Positions 24,836 through 32,583 of a stretch of DNA of 32,678 nucleotides are shown in pieces (the stretch's first letter is position 1; each line of letters opens with the position of its first letter). The position numbers and the translations under genes are program-made. The stretch lies in the NCBI GenBank assembly GCA_903904685.1, contig CAIVDS010000059.1, positions 1 to 32,678 on the forward strand, written 5' to 3'. Below the pieces are notes generated by a model. The model was not told the DNA's origin and made no database searches. It saw only the letters and a program-made list of their open reading frames with translations. Source of the DNA: an uncultured Verrucomicrobiota bacterium. GTDB lineage: Bacteria; Verrucomicrobiota; Verrucomicrobiia; Opitutales; Opitutaceae.

Positions 24836-25516
24836 TTACTTGGATACAGGGAAACTAACCGAAGGAGCCGAATCCTTACCGGCGGCAGGCTTGGCGGCAG
24901 GCTTGGCAGCAGACGCTGCAGGAGCAGCAGCAGAACCCGCCGGACGGTCCTTGTTAATCACCTTGGCGACATCTTCGGTGATATCGTAGCTGGAGTCAAA
25001 ATAGATGATATTGGAAATACCAATCAGTGAAGGACCGGATTTGTCCAAAAGAAGGGTCGCACCTTTGGACTTGGCGATATCGACCGCGATCTTACTGATT
25101 TCTTCAAGCAAGAGCTGCTTGAATGTATTTATACGCTGCTGCAGTTGGCGTTGGGTGTTGGCGCGGAAATTATTCACGTCATTCTGCTTGCGCTGGATTT
25201 CCTCGGCTTTGGCCTGAAGATCCTGCTGGGTCTTGGTCTTCGCAGCATCGGTGAGAGTCGCATTTTTAAGCTGCTCTTGGAGGTCTTGGGCCTGCTTAAC
25301 GAGCGCATTTCCTTCATCATTGAGCTTCTTTAGCTCATCTTCGGCTTTTTGCTGATCGGTGCGCAGCTTGGTATTTTGCTCCTCGGTCTTGAAGTGGCCG
25401 TCATAAAGCTTGGCCATATCGACGACGCAAACCTTGGGAGTAGATTGCGCTTGAACGGAGGCGGCGAAAAGGCCGGCAACCGCAAGAACAAAAAGAGACT
25501 TGAGCGATTTATTCAT
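24836..25516 (-). CDS. skp: OmpH/Skp-family periplasmic chaperone
   Basis: This 226-residue protein has a clear signal peptide (residues 1-23, LFVLAVAGLFAASVQA). A family start KVCVVDMAKLYDGHF follows, then a long charged coiled coil (about 45-145, with QDLQEQLKNATLTDAAKTKTQQDLQAKAEEIQRK). The region TLLLDKSGPSLIGISNIIYFDSSYDITEDVAKVIN is typical of the C-terminal OmpH core. It ends in a low-complexity Ala/Pro/Lys tail (about 192-215) not usual in Skp. Skp holds unfolded outer-membrane proteins for BamA, which is encoded 39 bases upstream. Confidence 0.92.
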   Translation of the reverse strand: MNKSLKSLFVLAVAGLFAASVQAQSTPKVCVVDMAKLYDGHFKTEEQNTKLRTDQQKAEDELKKLNDEGNALVKQAQDLQEQLKNATLTDAAKTKTQQDLQAKAEEIQRKQNDVNNFRANTQRQLQQRINTFKQLLLEEISKIAVDIAKSKGATLLLDKSGPSLIGISNIIYFDSSYDITEDVAKVINKDRPAGSAAAPAASAAKPAAKPAAGKDSAPSVSFPVSK

Positions 25517-25555
25517 GGAGTGATTAGTTAGGTTAGGGTTAGGAAAAAGAATGAA

Positions 25556-27934
25556 TTAGAAGCGGGTGCCAAACGAAAAATTGAACTGGTTGCCTTTTTT
25601 ACTGCCAAGATCTCCAGCGGTGAGAGGAATGCCAAAATCGAGACTAAGCGGCGCACCGGCAATGGTCAGGCGAAGGCCAAAACCGAAATCGTCACTGTAG
25701 TTGCTTGGGCTGAAATCATAGGAGCTGGCATTAACGAAGCCTGCATCATAGAAAACGGCGAAGCGAACAGGTTCCACGATATCAAAAGAATATTCGAGAC
25801 TCATAAAACCATAGGTTTTACCGCCCACTGGCACATTAGCGCCGCTCACCGTGGTCTGCGGGCCGACAACACGGTATTCAAAACCGCGCAAGGTATAGGG
25901 CCCACCAAGGTAGAAACGGTCATAGAATGGCACCGTCGCGGAGTTTCCAAATGCATCCATCACCCCTGCGCGGGCGATGACTGCAAGCACCTGGTTCTGA
26001 GTATCAAAAATCGGGAAGAATTGAGATCCGCGCAGCTCCAGTTTGTAATAATCGACATCCCCTCCCAGAGCGGTGGCCGCCACACTCGTATTAAACTCAA
26101 TCCGGTTGCCTTTCGTGGTGTTGATCAACTTGTCACGGGTATCGCGCAGCAGCTGCAAACTAACCTTGGACACCGTCTGGGTGCCGGGGGGATAAATGGT
26201 TTCGTAACCCGCCGTCACGCTTCGGATATCGACCACTTCGTAAGTATAGGCGAGGCGCCCTTCGACCAATTCGAAGAGACGCTTGCGTAGATAAACTTCG
26301 GCACCGGTGCGGATTTCCTGATAATCGGAGCTGTTATAGTTAGACGATGACCGGTAAATCGAAAAACCCAGCGCAAGTTGCCGCTGGAAAAGCCATGGCT
26401 CCTCGAAAGAAAGGATAGCCTCGCTCGACTTGGATCCCAACTGGAGCCGAAGGCGGAACTTCTGGCCATCACCTTGAAACATCGAGCGGCGATTGAAAAT
26501 ATCGAAATTGGACTGGGAGAGCTCTGCGTAGACGACCGCACTTTCAAGTGAACTAAAACCAGCGCCAAAGGTTAGATTACCCGTGCGGCCCTCCTTGACT
26601 GCGATCTTGAGATTTTTACGGCCGGGGATGGTCGTGGCTTCCGGCGTCATGTTCACATCCTCGAAAAACCGTGTGTTTTCCAAACGCAACTTGGACGTCT
26701 TCATGCGAACACCGTCAAAAACCTCCCCGGGTCCGATGGCTAACTCTCGCAGGATCACCGTGCTCTTGCTCTTAGTGTTGCCCTCGATCTTAATGGACTC
26801 GACATAAAATTTTTCGCTCTCCTTCACGCGATACTCGATGTCGATATTACCCGTGTTCAGATTGGGCTTACGAATGATGCCAACACGTGTCTCAATGTAT
26901 CCACCTGATCCGTAGGCGTCTTCCAAAGCCGTGATGTCCTTGTCGATTTTCGAAGGGCAGAAAACCATCCCGCTCGTCTGCTTCAGGGCAGCACGCAACT
27001 TCTCTGTGGTGATGATTGTGTTATCCGTGATGGTGATTTCACCGATCTTGTATTGGCGACCCTCATTAATGTGAATCGTAAGAACAAGCTTGCCTGACTT
27101 CGGATAATCATACGCCACCTTGTCAGCGGGAACCTCGACATCGAGATAACCGAGCTCTCGGTAATAATCGCGGATCTTATCCAAATCATCTTCAAACTGG
27201 TCGTCCTTATATCGACCGGAACCCGTGAGCCAAGAGAACATCCACCACCGCTTGGTTTCCATCTCCTTGCGGAGTTTTTTGGCCTTCACGTGATCGTTGC
27301 CGATAAACTTGATATCCGAAATCTTCACCTTGGCCCCCTCGCGAATGCTGAAAGTCACCGTGCCGAAACCGGTTACGCGATTGCGCTCAATCGCGTAACT
27401 AACTTGGGCCTGATTGTATCCGCTTTTCTGGTAATATGCGCGGATTTTCTCGGCATCCTCCTTGACCTGACGTTCATCAAGGGATCCGTTCGACTTGGTT
27501 TTGATCTCTTTGTCGAGCCGGCGGCTCTTGATCTGCTTGTTGCCATCGTAGCGAACGCTCAACACACGAAACTTGGCGGTCACCTCTATCACAAGATTCA
27601 CCGTGCGGTCGGGACGCACATCGCGTTTCACCTCGAGGAACTCGAAAAATCCGGTCTTGTAGAGCGAGCGGATGTCGTGATCGATCATCGTGTCATCAAG
27701 CTCAATTCCTTCGCGCAGCTGCATATTGGCTCGCACAATTTGCTCGTTGACGTTGGCCGGGCCGACAAACTTCACCGTCACTGTGCCCACCATGTAAGGC
27801 GCGTTGGCCGCCGGTTGCGCTGGTGCTGGTGGTTGGGTTTGCGCGCACACACGTCCTCCGGCCGCAACGAGCAATAGAAAGGCAAAGACGAGGCGAATGA
27901 CCCCGAAAACGGGGTTACTGGGTGTAGTTTTCAA
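25556..27934 (-). CDS. bamA: Outer-membrane protein assembly factor BamA
   Basis: This 792-residue protein has a signal peptide (about 1-32, VFAFLLLVAAGGRVCAQ), five POTRA-type domains (about 45-440) and a 16-strand barrel of the Omp85 type (about 450-792). Landmarks are GNKQIKSRRLDKEI, NEGRQYKIGEITI, the barrel lid motif near YLGGPYTLRGFEYR (VRGF/LRGF type) and the C-terminal aromatic FSFGTRF. It inserts beta-barrel proteins into the outer membrane. The first available start is TTG 27934, inside the 3' end of dnaB, giving a 20-base overlap. No ATG or GTG occurs before the signal peptide, so translational coupling is likely. Confidence 0.95.
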   Translation of the reverse strand: MKTTPSNPVFGVIRLVFAFLLLVAAGGRVCAQTQPPAPAQPAANAPYMVGTVTVKFVGPANVNEQIVRANMQLREGIELDDTMIDHDIRSLYKTGFFEFLEVKRDVRPDRTVNLVIEVTAKFRVLSVRYDGNKQIKSRRLDKEIKTKSNGSLDERQVKEDAEKIRAYYQKSGYNQAQVSYAIERNRVTGFGTVTFSIREGAKVKISDIKFIGNDHVKAKKLRKEMETKRWWMFSWLTGSGRYKDDQFEDDLDKIRDYYRELGYLDVEVPADKVAYDYPKSGKLVLTIHINEGRQYKIGEITITDNTIITTEKLRAALKQTSGMVFCPSKIDKDITALEDAYGSGGYIETRVGIIRKPNLNTGNIDIEYRVKESEKFYVESIKIEGNTKSKSTVILRELAIGPGEVFDGVRMKTSKLRLENTRFFEDVNMTPEATTIPGRKNLKIAVKEGRTGNLTFGAGFSSLESAVVYAELSQSNFDIFNRRSMFQGDGQKFRLRLQLGSKSSEAILSFEEPWLFQRQLALGFSIYRSSSNYNSSDYQEIRTGAEVYLRKRLFELVEGRLAYTYEVVDIRSVTAGYETIYPPGTQTVSKVSLQLLRDTRDKLINTTKGNRIEFNTSVAATALGGDVDYYKLELRGSQFFPIFDTQNQVLAVIARAGVMDAFGNSATVPFYDRFYLGGPYTLRGFEYRVVGPQTTVSGANVPVGGKTYGFMSLEYSFDIVEPVRFAVFYDAGFVNASSYDFSPSNYSDDFGFGLRLTIAGAPLSLDFGIPLTAGDLGSKKGNQFNFSFGTRF

Positions 27935-29324
27935 AGCGTGTAATATCCCGAAGGAACGTAAGTTTCAATTCTCCTACTGGCCCGTTTCGCTGTTTGGCAA
28001 CTATTAACTCAGCAGAATCGGCGGCTACTTGGTATTTTTCATCGGCATCTTTGGGCCGGGCAAGCATGAGAACCACGTCGGCATCCTGCTCAATGGAGCC
28101 TGATTCACGCAAGTCCGAGAGCCTCGGAGTGCGGCTCTCTTTTTCAGACGCGCGATTGAGTTGGCTCAAGACAAGCACTGGCAAATCAAGTTCCTTGGCC
28201 AATCCCTTCAAGCCACGTGAGATTTCGGCGACTTGCTGCTCACGTGGAGTTTTAGAATCAACAGGAGCAAGAAGTTGCAGATAATCAACGACGATAAATC
28301 CAAGGGGTGTTCGTGCATGAATTCGCCGAGCCTTGGCACGGAGTTCCATGATCGTAAGATGGCTGGAGTCGTCGATAAAGATAGGTGCTTTTGAAAGCTC
28401 ATCGGCGGCTTTTACTAAATCATGATATTCTTTGCCGCCTGGTTTGATGAAACCTTCCCTTAACATTTTCATGTTCACTCGGGCACGCGAACACAACATG
28501 CGCAATCCAAGTTGAGACCCGCTCATTTCAAGCGAAAAAACCAAGGTCGCCGATGGATTACCTTTTCTCGGTAAAGCGACCGCTTCAGCCATATTTAAGG
28601 CAAGAGACGTCTTTCCCATTGAGGGACGTGCCGCGAGCACGATCATTTCTGACTTTTGGAAACCATAAGTCATCGCATCCAAATCCTTGTAACCCGAAGT
28701 GATCCCGGTGAGCTCCCCTTTGTGATTCATCATTTTATCGATGATGATCCAAGCGTTCTTGGTGGTTTCTTGTATACCCTTAGCACCGTCCGAAACACGA
28801 TCTTGAGTGACCTTGAAAATATCCTGTTCAATCTTATCCACGAACTCACCGAGTCCGCCCTCATAGCTGTAGCAACTTTCGACCGCACCCGTGGCGACCT
28901 TGATGAGCTCGCGCAGCAGGTGCAGCTCGCGGACCTTTTCAATAAAATAGGTCGCCTGCGCAGTCGTCGGGATGCGCCCGCTGATCTGGGTCAGGTAGGC
29001 GTAGCCGCCGATTTCGTCGAGCTGGCGACCGGTCTTCAGTTCCTCGGCCAGAATCGCGAGGTCGATCGCGGTGCCTTTGTTGTAGAGTTCGACAAGTTTT
29101 GAAAAAATAACCCGGTTGGCCGGGAAATAAAATGCATCCGGCCCTAACTTGTCCGACAGGCAGCGGGAGACGATATCGGCCCCATCAAGGAAACAACAAG
29201 ACAGCAGGTATTCCTCTGCCTCGGCACTGTGCGGCGGAGTTCGTCCGATGGAGGACGGCGTGGAACCGTCGGAGTCGGTCGATGCACGCAGGCGTCGGGA
29301 AGATTTTTGCACGTCGTCAGCCAT
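27915..29324 (-). CDS. dnaB: Replicative DNA helicase DnaB
   Basis: This 469-residue protein is full length. I chose the ATG at 29324 (MADDVQKS); a TTG at 29366 would add 14 hydrophobic residues with no role in DnaB. The N-terminal domain opens at PPHSAEAEEYLLSCCFLDG. The RecA-type helicase core holds the Walker A motif AARPSMGKTS (about 231-240), FSLEMSG, the Walker B region IVVDYLQLL, and the DnaB signatures LSQLNRASE, LSDLRESGSIEQDADVV and AKQRNGPVGELKLTF. It unwinds the replication fork. It overlaps bamA by 20 bases and begins after the rplI terminator, so the promoter is in 29325-29440. No intein is present. Confidence 0.96.
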   Translation of the reverse strand: MADDVQKSSRRLRASTDSDGSTPSSIGRTPPHSAEAEEYLLSCCFLDGADIVSRCLSDKLGPDAFYFPANRVIFSKLVELYNKGTAIDLAILAEELKTGRQLDEIGGYAYLTQISGRIPTTAQATYFIEKVRELHLLRELIKVATGAVESCYSYEGGLGEFVDKIEQDIFKVTQDRVSDGAKGIQETTKNAWIIIDKMMNHKGELTGITSGYKDLDAMTYGFQKSEMIVLAARPSMGKTSLALNMAEAVALPRKGNPSATLVFSLEMSGSQLGLRMLCSRARVNMKMLREGFIKPGGKEYHDLVKAADELSKAPIFIDDSSHLTIMELRAKARRIHARTPLGFIVVDYLQLLAPVDSKTPREQQVAEISRGLKGLAKELDLPVLVLSQLNRASEKESRTPRLSDLRESGSIEQDADVVLMLARPKDADEKYQVAADSAELIVAKQRNGPVGELKLTFLRDITRFENYTQ

Positions 29325-29440
29325 GAGCAGGAGAAAAAAGGCAACAGGGTGAGACTCGGATAGCAACGCCGCTGTGCGAAAAGTTTTTCACGCGTTACTC
29401 ACCACATCGCTTTCCATTTACGACCTGTCCGCTGGATCGT

Positions 29441-29471
29441 AAAAAAGCCGCAGTCGTTAAGACTGCGGCTT
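29441..29471 (-). terminator. Strong intrinsic terminator after rplI
   Basis: On the minus strand a perfect 11-base stem AAGCCGCAGTC (29471-29461) pairs with GACTGCGGCTT (29455-29445), loop TTAAC, running into TTTTTT (29446-29441). It is 33 bases after the rplI stop codon and isolates the ribosomal-protein operon from dnaB. Confidence 0.93.
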
Positions 29472-29504
29472 GGAAAAGATACCGGAGAGAGATCCAGACA
29501 AATC

Positions 29505-30089
29505 TTACTTCCGATTACGCTCGCTGCGTTTGGCCTTGTCGGCGGCACGGGCGGCGTTCTGGGCCATCTTGGTGTGCTCGGCGTAAGGGTCGATGACCTT
29601 GGGCGCAGCGGTCGCGGCACCAGCCTCGACGATGGGATTCTCCGACACGACATCGAAGGACACCTCGACGGAAACTTCGGGGTGCAGCTTGATCTTCACC
29701 TCGTGCTTGCCAAGGGTCTTGATCGGGGTGTGGAGATGAATCTTCTTCTTTTCGATGACGACACCGGCCTCGGTAAGCTTCTGGTGGAGATCGGCGGAGG
29801 TGATCGCGCCGAACAGCTTGCCGCCTTCACCGGTCTTCACCGCGAATGCGATGGAAACTTTGGCGATCTGGGCGGCCAAAGCTTGGGCGCCGGCGAGTTC
29901 GGAAGCCTCGCGCGCGCCGCGGCGGGCCTTGAGGGCATCGACCTGCTTGCGGTTGGACTGGGTGAGCGCGACCGCGCATTTCTGCGGGAGCAGATAGTTG
30001 CGGGCGTAGCCGGCGCGGACTCTGACCTGGTCGCCTTCGGCGCCGAGGCCGTCAACGGGCTTGATGAGGAGAACTTCGTGATGAGCCAT
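29505..30089 (-). CDS. rplI: 50S ribosomal protein bL9
   Basis: This 194-residue protein has the bL9 N-domain (EVLLIKPVDGLGAEGDQVRVRAGYARNYLLPQKCAV), connecting helix and C-domain (TGEGGKLFGAITSADL; IHLHTPIKTLGKHEVKIKLHPEVSVEV). It carries an extra tail of about 40 residues (AGAATAAPKVIDPYAEH, ending KRSERNRK) beyond the usual length of around 150. It follows ssb by 54 bases without an intervening rpsR gene, unlike the common rpsF-ssb-rpsR-rplI order. Confidence 0.96.
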   Translation of the reverse strand: MAHHEVLLIKPVDGLGAEGDQVRVRAGYARNYLLPQKCAVALTQSNRKQVDALKARRGAREASELAGAQALAAQIAKVSIAFAVKTGEGGKLFGAITSADLHQKLTEAGVVIEKKKIHLHTPIKTLGKHEVKIKLHPEVSVEVSFDVVSENPIVEAGAATAAPKVIDPYAEHTKMAQNAARAADKAKRSERNRK

Positions 30090-30143
30090 GATGGGTGTTT
30101 AGTTTGAGTTTTATTGTTTAAAGAGAGATGCAGGCGACGCGCT

Positions 30144-30653
30144 TTAGAATGGAACGTCTTCGTCGATGTTGTCCTGCGGAGGAGGCGCGGGCTTGGCACC
30201 GGCGCGAGGCGGAGGCGTATGGCGCTCGACCGTCTGGTCGATACCTTCATCGCCGCCAGTCGGGGCAGCAGCACGAGGAGCGCCTGCGGAACCACCGTCA
30301 CCACCGCCGGGACCGCCTTCGCGGCCGCCGAGGAACTGGAAGTTTTCGAGGACGATCTTCATCTTGCTGCGCTTCTGACCGGTGGTCTTGTCGTCCCACG
30401 TGTCCAGCTTGAGTCGGCCTTCAACAAAGAGAGGCCGTCCCTTGACGCAGTATTTGGCGACGGTTTCGCCCTGTTTTCCCCAAGCTTCGATATCAACAAA
30501 GGTCGTCTCATCGCGGGTCGCGCCAGACTCGTCCTTGAAGGTGCGGTTGACCGCGAGGCCGAATTGACAGATGGCCGTCCCTTTCGGAGTGACCCTGAGT
30601 TCAGGATCACGCGTCAGGTTGCCGATGAGCATTACTTTGTTGAGGGAGGCCAT
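30144..30653 (-). CDS. ssb: Single-stranded DNA-binding protein
   Basis: This 169-residue protein starts at ATG 30653 (MASLNKVMLIGNL). Upstream in-frame sequence overlaps rpsF and is not conserved. It has the OB fold (about 1-110; GNLTRDPELRVTPKGTAICQFGLAVNRTF, FVDIEAWGKQGETVAKY, GRPLFVEGRLKLDTW), then a Gly/Pro/Ala-rich linker and the acidic tip DNIDEDVPF that recruits repair and replication partners. It sits 22 bases after rpsF in the ribosomal cluster. Confidence 0.95.
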   Translation of the reverse strand: MASLNKVMLIGNLTRDPELRVTPKGTAICQFGLAVNRTFKDESGATRDETTFVDIEAWGKQGETVAKYCVKGRPLFVEGRLKLDTWDDKTTGQKRSKMKIVLENFQFLGGREGGPGGGDGGSAGAPRAAAPTGGDEGIDQTVERHTPPPRAGAKPAPPPQDNIDEDVPF

Positions 30654-30675
30654 GGGAGGAGCGCGTTCACCTGAC

Positions 30676-30975
30676 TCAGACGGATTGAAGGAAGGTGCGG
30701 TAAACCGTGCTGTTGAGGCGGAGGCGCTCCTTGAGCTGGGCGGGGCCGGCGGCGGGAGCGGTGAACGAGATCTGGACGTAGGTCGCGCCCGGAAGGTTGC
30801 GATCGGTGACGCGGACGAAATCCTTGCGGCCAAGGGTCTCGATGGCGCCGACTTCGCCATCAACGGCGACGATGTCTTTTTTGACGCCATCGATGATCTG
30901 CTCGATTGTGTCTTCCTTGCCGCGATTATCAAGGATGAAGGTGGCGCGGTAGTTGCGTTTGGTGATGTTGCTCAT
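30676..30975 (-). CDS. rpsF: 30S ribosomal protein bS6
   Basis: This 99-residue protein matches bS6 in length and layout: NYRATFILDNRGKEDTIEQIIDGVKKDIVAVDGEV, LGRKDFVRV, then YVQISFTAPAAGPAQLKERLRLNSTVYRTFLQSV. Its ATG overlaps the pth stop as ATGA (30972-30975), so the two are translationally coupled. It binds the central domain of 16S rRNA with bS18, whose gene is not in this cluster. Confidence 0.92.
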   Translation of the reverse strand: MSNITKRNYRATFILDNRGKEDTIEQIIDGVKKDIVAVDGEVGAIETLGRKDFVRVTDRNLPGATYVQISFTAPAAGPAQLKERLRLNSTVYRTFLQSV

Positions 30976-31556
30976 TGGGAGTCTCTGCGGTTGAGTTGGT
31001 TCATGGCCCGGTCAGCCCCGTGTTCGATGACGAGGCGGAGGCCGGACATGTAGCGTTCTAAATTGGTTTCGATAAGGGATTGTTGATCAGAAGTGAATTG
31101 GCCGAGGACGAAGTCCTTGAGGTCTATCTGCGGTGGGTCTTTGGGACCAATGCCGATGCGGTAGCGGATAAATCCACCGCCGAAATGCTCGATGAGGCTA
31201 GCCACGCCATTGTGGCCGCCGGCGCTGCCGGTCACGGTGACTTTCACAAGACCGAGGTCGATCGTGAGATCATCATAAACTGCGATCACCGACGTGGCCG
31301 GGATTTTGTAGAACCCCGTCATCGCCTGCAGCGCCCGACCGCTCTCATTCATATAAGTGAGCGGCTTGGCGAACAGGACAGTGCGACCCGGGACCGGATC
31401 CCAACGGGCGACCTGCGCCTCGAACGACCGCTGCGTTTGCCACGCAAGGCCGAGCTGACGAGTGAGCGCCTCGACGACGACAAAACCCACATTGTGGCGG
31501 GTTTTGTCGTAATCGCGACCAGGGTTGCCGAGTCCGGCAACGAGCAAGATAGACAT
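30972..31556 (-). CDS. pth: Peptidyl-tRNA hydrolase
   Basis: This 194-residue protein has the Pth fold: VAGLGNPGRDYDKTRHNVGF with catalytic His21 and Asn11, FAKPLTYMNESGRAL, AVYDDLTIDLG with the catalytic Asp, and GGHNGVASLIEHFGG. It releases tRNAs from prematurely dropped peptides. It follows rplY by 60 bases and overlaps rpsF by four, an arrangement shared with many bacteria (rplY-pth). Confidence 0.96.
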   Translation of the reverse strand: MSILLVAGLGNPGRDYDKTRHNVGFVVVEALTRQLGLAWQTQRSFEAQVARWDPVPGRTVLFAKPLTYMNESGRALQAMTGFYKIPATSVIAVYDDLTIDLGLVKVTVTGSAGGHNGVASLIEHFGGGFIRYRIGIGPKDPPQIDLKDFVLGQFTSDQQSLIETNLERYMSGLRLVIEHGADRAMNQLNRRDSQ

Positions 31557-31576
31557 GACTCAAAGAACAATCGCCC

Positions 31577-31604
31577 CAGCCCGCTGCGGTCAAGCAGCAG
31601 GCTG
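31577..31604 (-). promoter_or_regulatory. Hairpin in the rplY-pth spacer
   Basis: On the minus strand CAGCCTGCTGC (31604-31594) pairs over 11 bases with GCAGCGGGCTG (31587-31577), one G-U pair, loop TTGACC. It is followed by GGGCGATTGTTCTTTG, which has no clean T run. It lies 12 bases after the rplY stop codon. It could be a weak terminator, a processing site or an mRNA-stability element that sets different levels of rplY and pth. Confidence 0.4.
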
Positions 31605-31616
31605 TGACGGGAAAAC

Positions 31617-32402
31617 TTACTTCTTGGCGGGAGCAGCGGCCGGCTTGGCGCCGGCGGCGGGTTTGGCTCCGGCAGCAGCAGGAGCGGCGCTGGCGGCGGA
31701 CTTGGCGCCGGCAGCAGGAGCGGCACCGGCGGCGGGAGCGGCGGCCTTCGCATCGCCACCAGCGGCTGGAGCGGCGGCGCCTGCGGCGGGAGCTGCGGCG
31801 GCTTCGGCGGCAGGCGTGGCAGCGACGACTTCGGCGACAGGCTCGACGCACGAAACGACGGATTGGCCCTTGGAATCAAGGAACTCGACACCGGCGATGG
31901 GATTTAGCGTGCCGACCTTGAACGCCTCGCCGACTTTTAGCTCGGTAACATCGACTTCGATGACCGGAGGAAGATCCTTCGGGAGACAGCGGATGCGCAA
32001 AGTATGCGTGGTGATTTCCAACACGCCGCTCTGGTTCTTAACGCCAAAGGACTCGCCGGAAATATGGATGGGCACGCGAATCTCGAGCTTCTCATCGGCC
32101 TTCACTTCCTGAAGATCGACGTGGAGAAACTTGTCGGTGATGGGATCGCGCTGGATTTCCTGCACGAAAGACAGCGCCTTGGACGATTTGTCCTTGCGGT
32201 TGAGCTCGATGAGGAGCGCGCGACCGGCGACAGACTTGAGGAGGCGAACAAACTCCGGAGCGTCGATGGCGAGCGTCTCCGGGTTGGTGTGCTTTCCATA
32301 AAGGATCGAGGGGATCTGGTTGGCCTTGCGCACGCGACGCGAGGCACTACGACCCGTCTGGGCGCGGGTCGTGACATTGAGGATCAGTTGTGCTTTGTTC
32401 AT
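31617..32402 (-). CDS. rplY: 50S ribosomal protein bL25 (CTC/TL5 type) with an alanine-rich tail
   Basis: This 261-residue protein starts at ATG 32402 (MNKAQLILNVTTRAQTGR), preceded by GGGGGAA, the closest thing to an SD sequence in the window. It has an N-terminal 5S rRNA-binding domain (to about 95, with RRVRKANQIPSILYGKHTNPE) and a C-terminal TL5 domain (about 95-185; VPIHISGESFGVKNQSGVLEI, LPPVIEVDVTELKVGEAF). A low-complexity tail of about 75 residues made of Ala, Pro, Gly and Lys ends APAKK. bL25 binds 5S rRNA in the large subunit. It leads the rplY-pth-rpsF-ssb-rplI operon. Confidence 0.95.
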   Translation of the reverse strand: MNKAQLILNVTTRAQTGRSASRRVRKANQIPSILYGKHTNPETLAIDAPEFVRLLKSVAGRALLIELNRKDKSSKALSFVQEIQRDPITDKFLHVDLQEVKADEKLEIRVPIHISGESFGVKNQSGVLEITTHTLRIRCLPKDLPPVIEVDVTELKVGEAFKVGTLNPIAGVEFLDSKGQSVVSCVEPVAEVVAATPAAEAAAAPAAGAAAPAAGGDAKAAAPAAGAAPAAGAKSAASAAPAAAGAKPAAGAKPAAAPAKK

Positions 32403-32508
32403 AGATTCGTTCCCCCGGTTCCTCCGGAATTGAAGGCAGGCGTAGTAGAAAAGGGTTCGAAGACATAGAATCGCACCGAGGGAAGGCAACCAAAACTTTA
32501 AAAATCTG

Positions 32509-32536
32509 CGAATACGACCAAAACGAGCGTTGACAA
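32509..32536 (-). promoter_or_regulatory. Candidate promoter of the rplY operon
   Basis: On the minus strand TTGTCA (32536-32531), a 16-base spacer and TATTCG (32514-32509) fit a sigma70-like promoter roughly 100 bases upstream of the rplY start. The same bases on the plus strand give TTGACA (32530-32535), a consensus -35 box pointing at tRNA-Asn, so the two transcripts may start back to back. The plus-strand -10 is poor. Confidence 0.4.
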
Positions 32537-32583
32537 CTCCTGTCTAAGCCTTGTTTTTCCAACCCTCCTCGCTGGAGGTTTAT

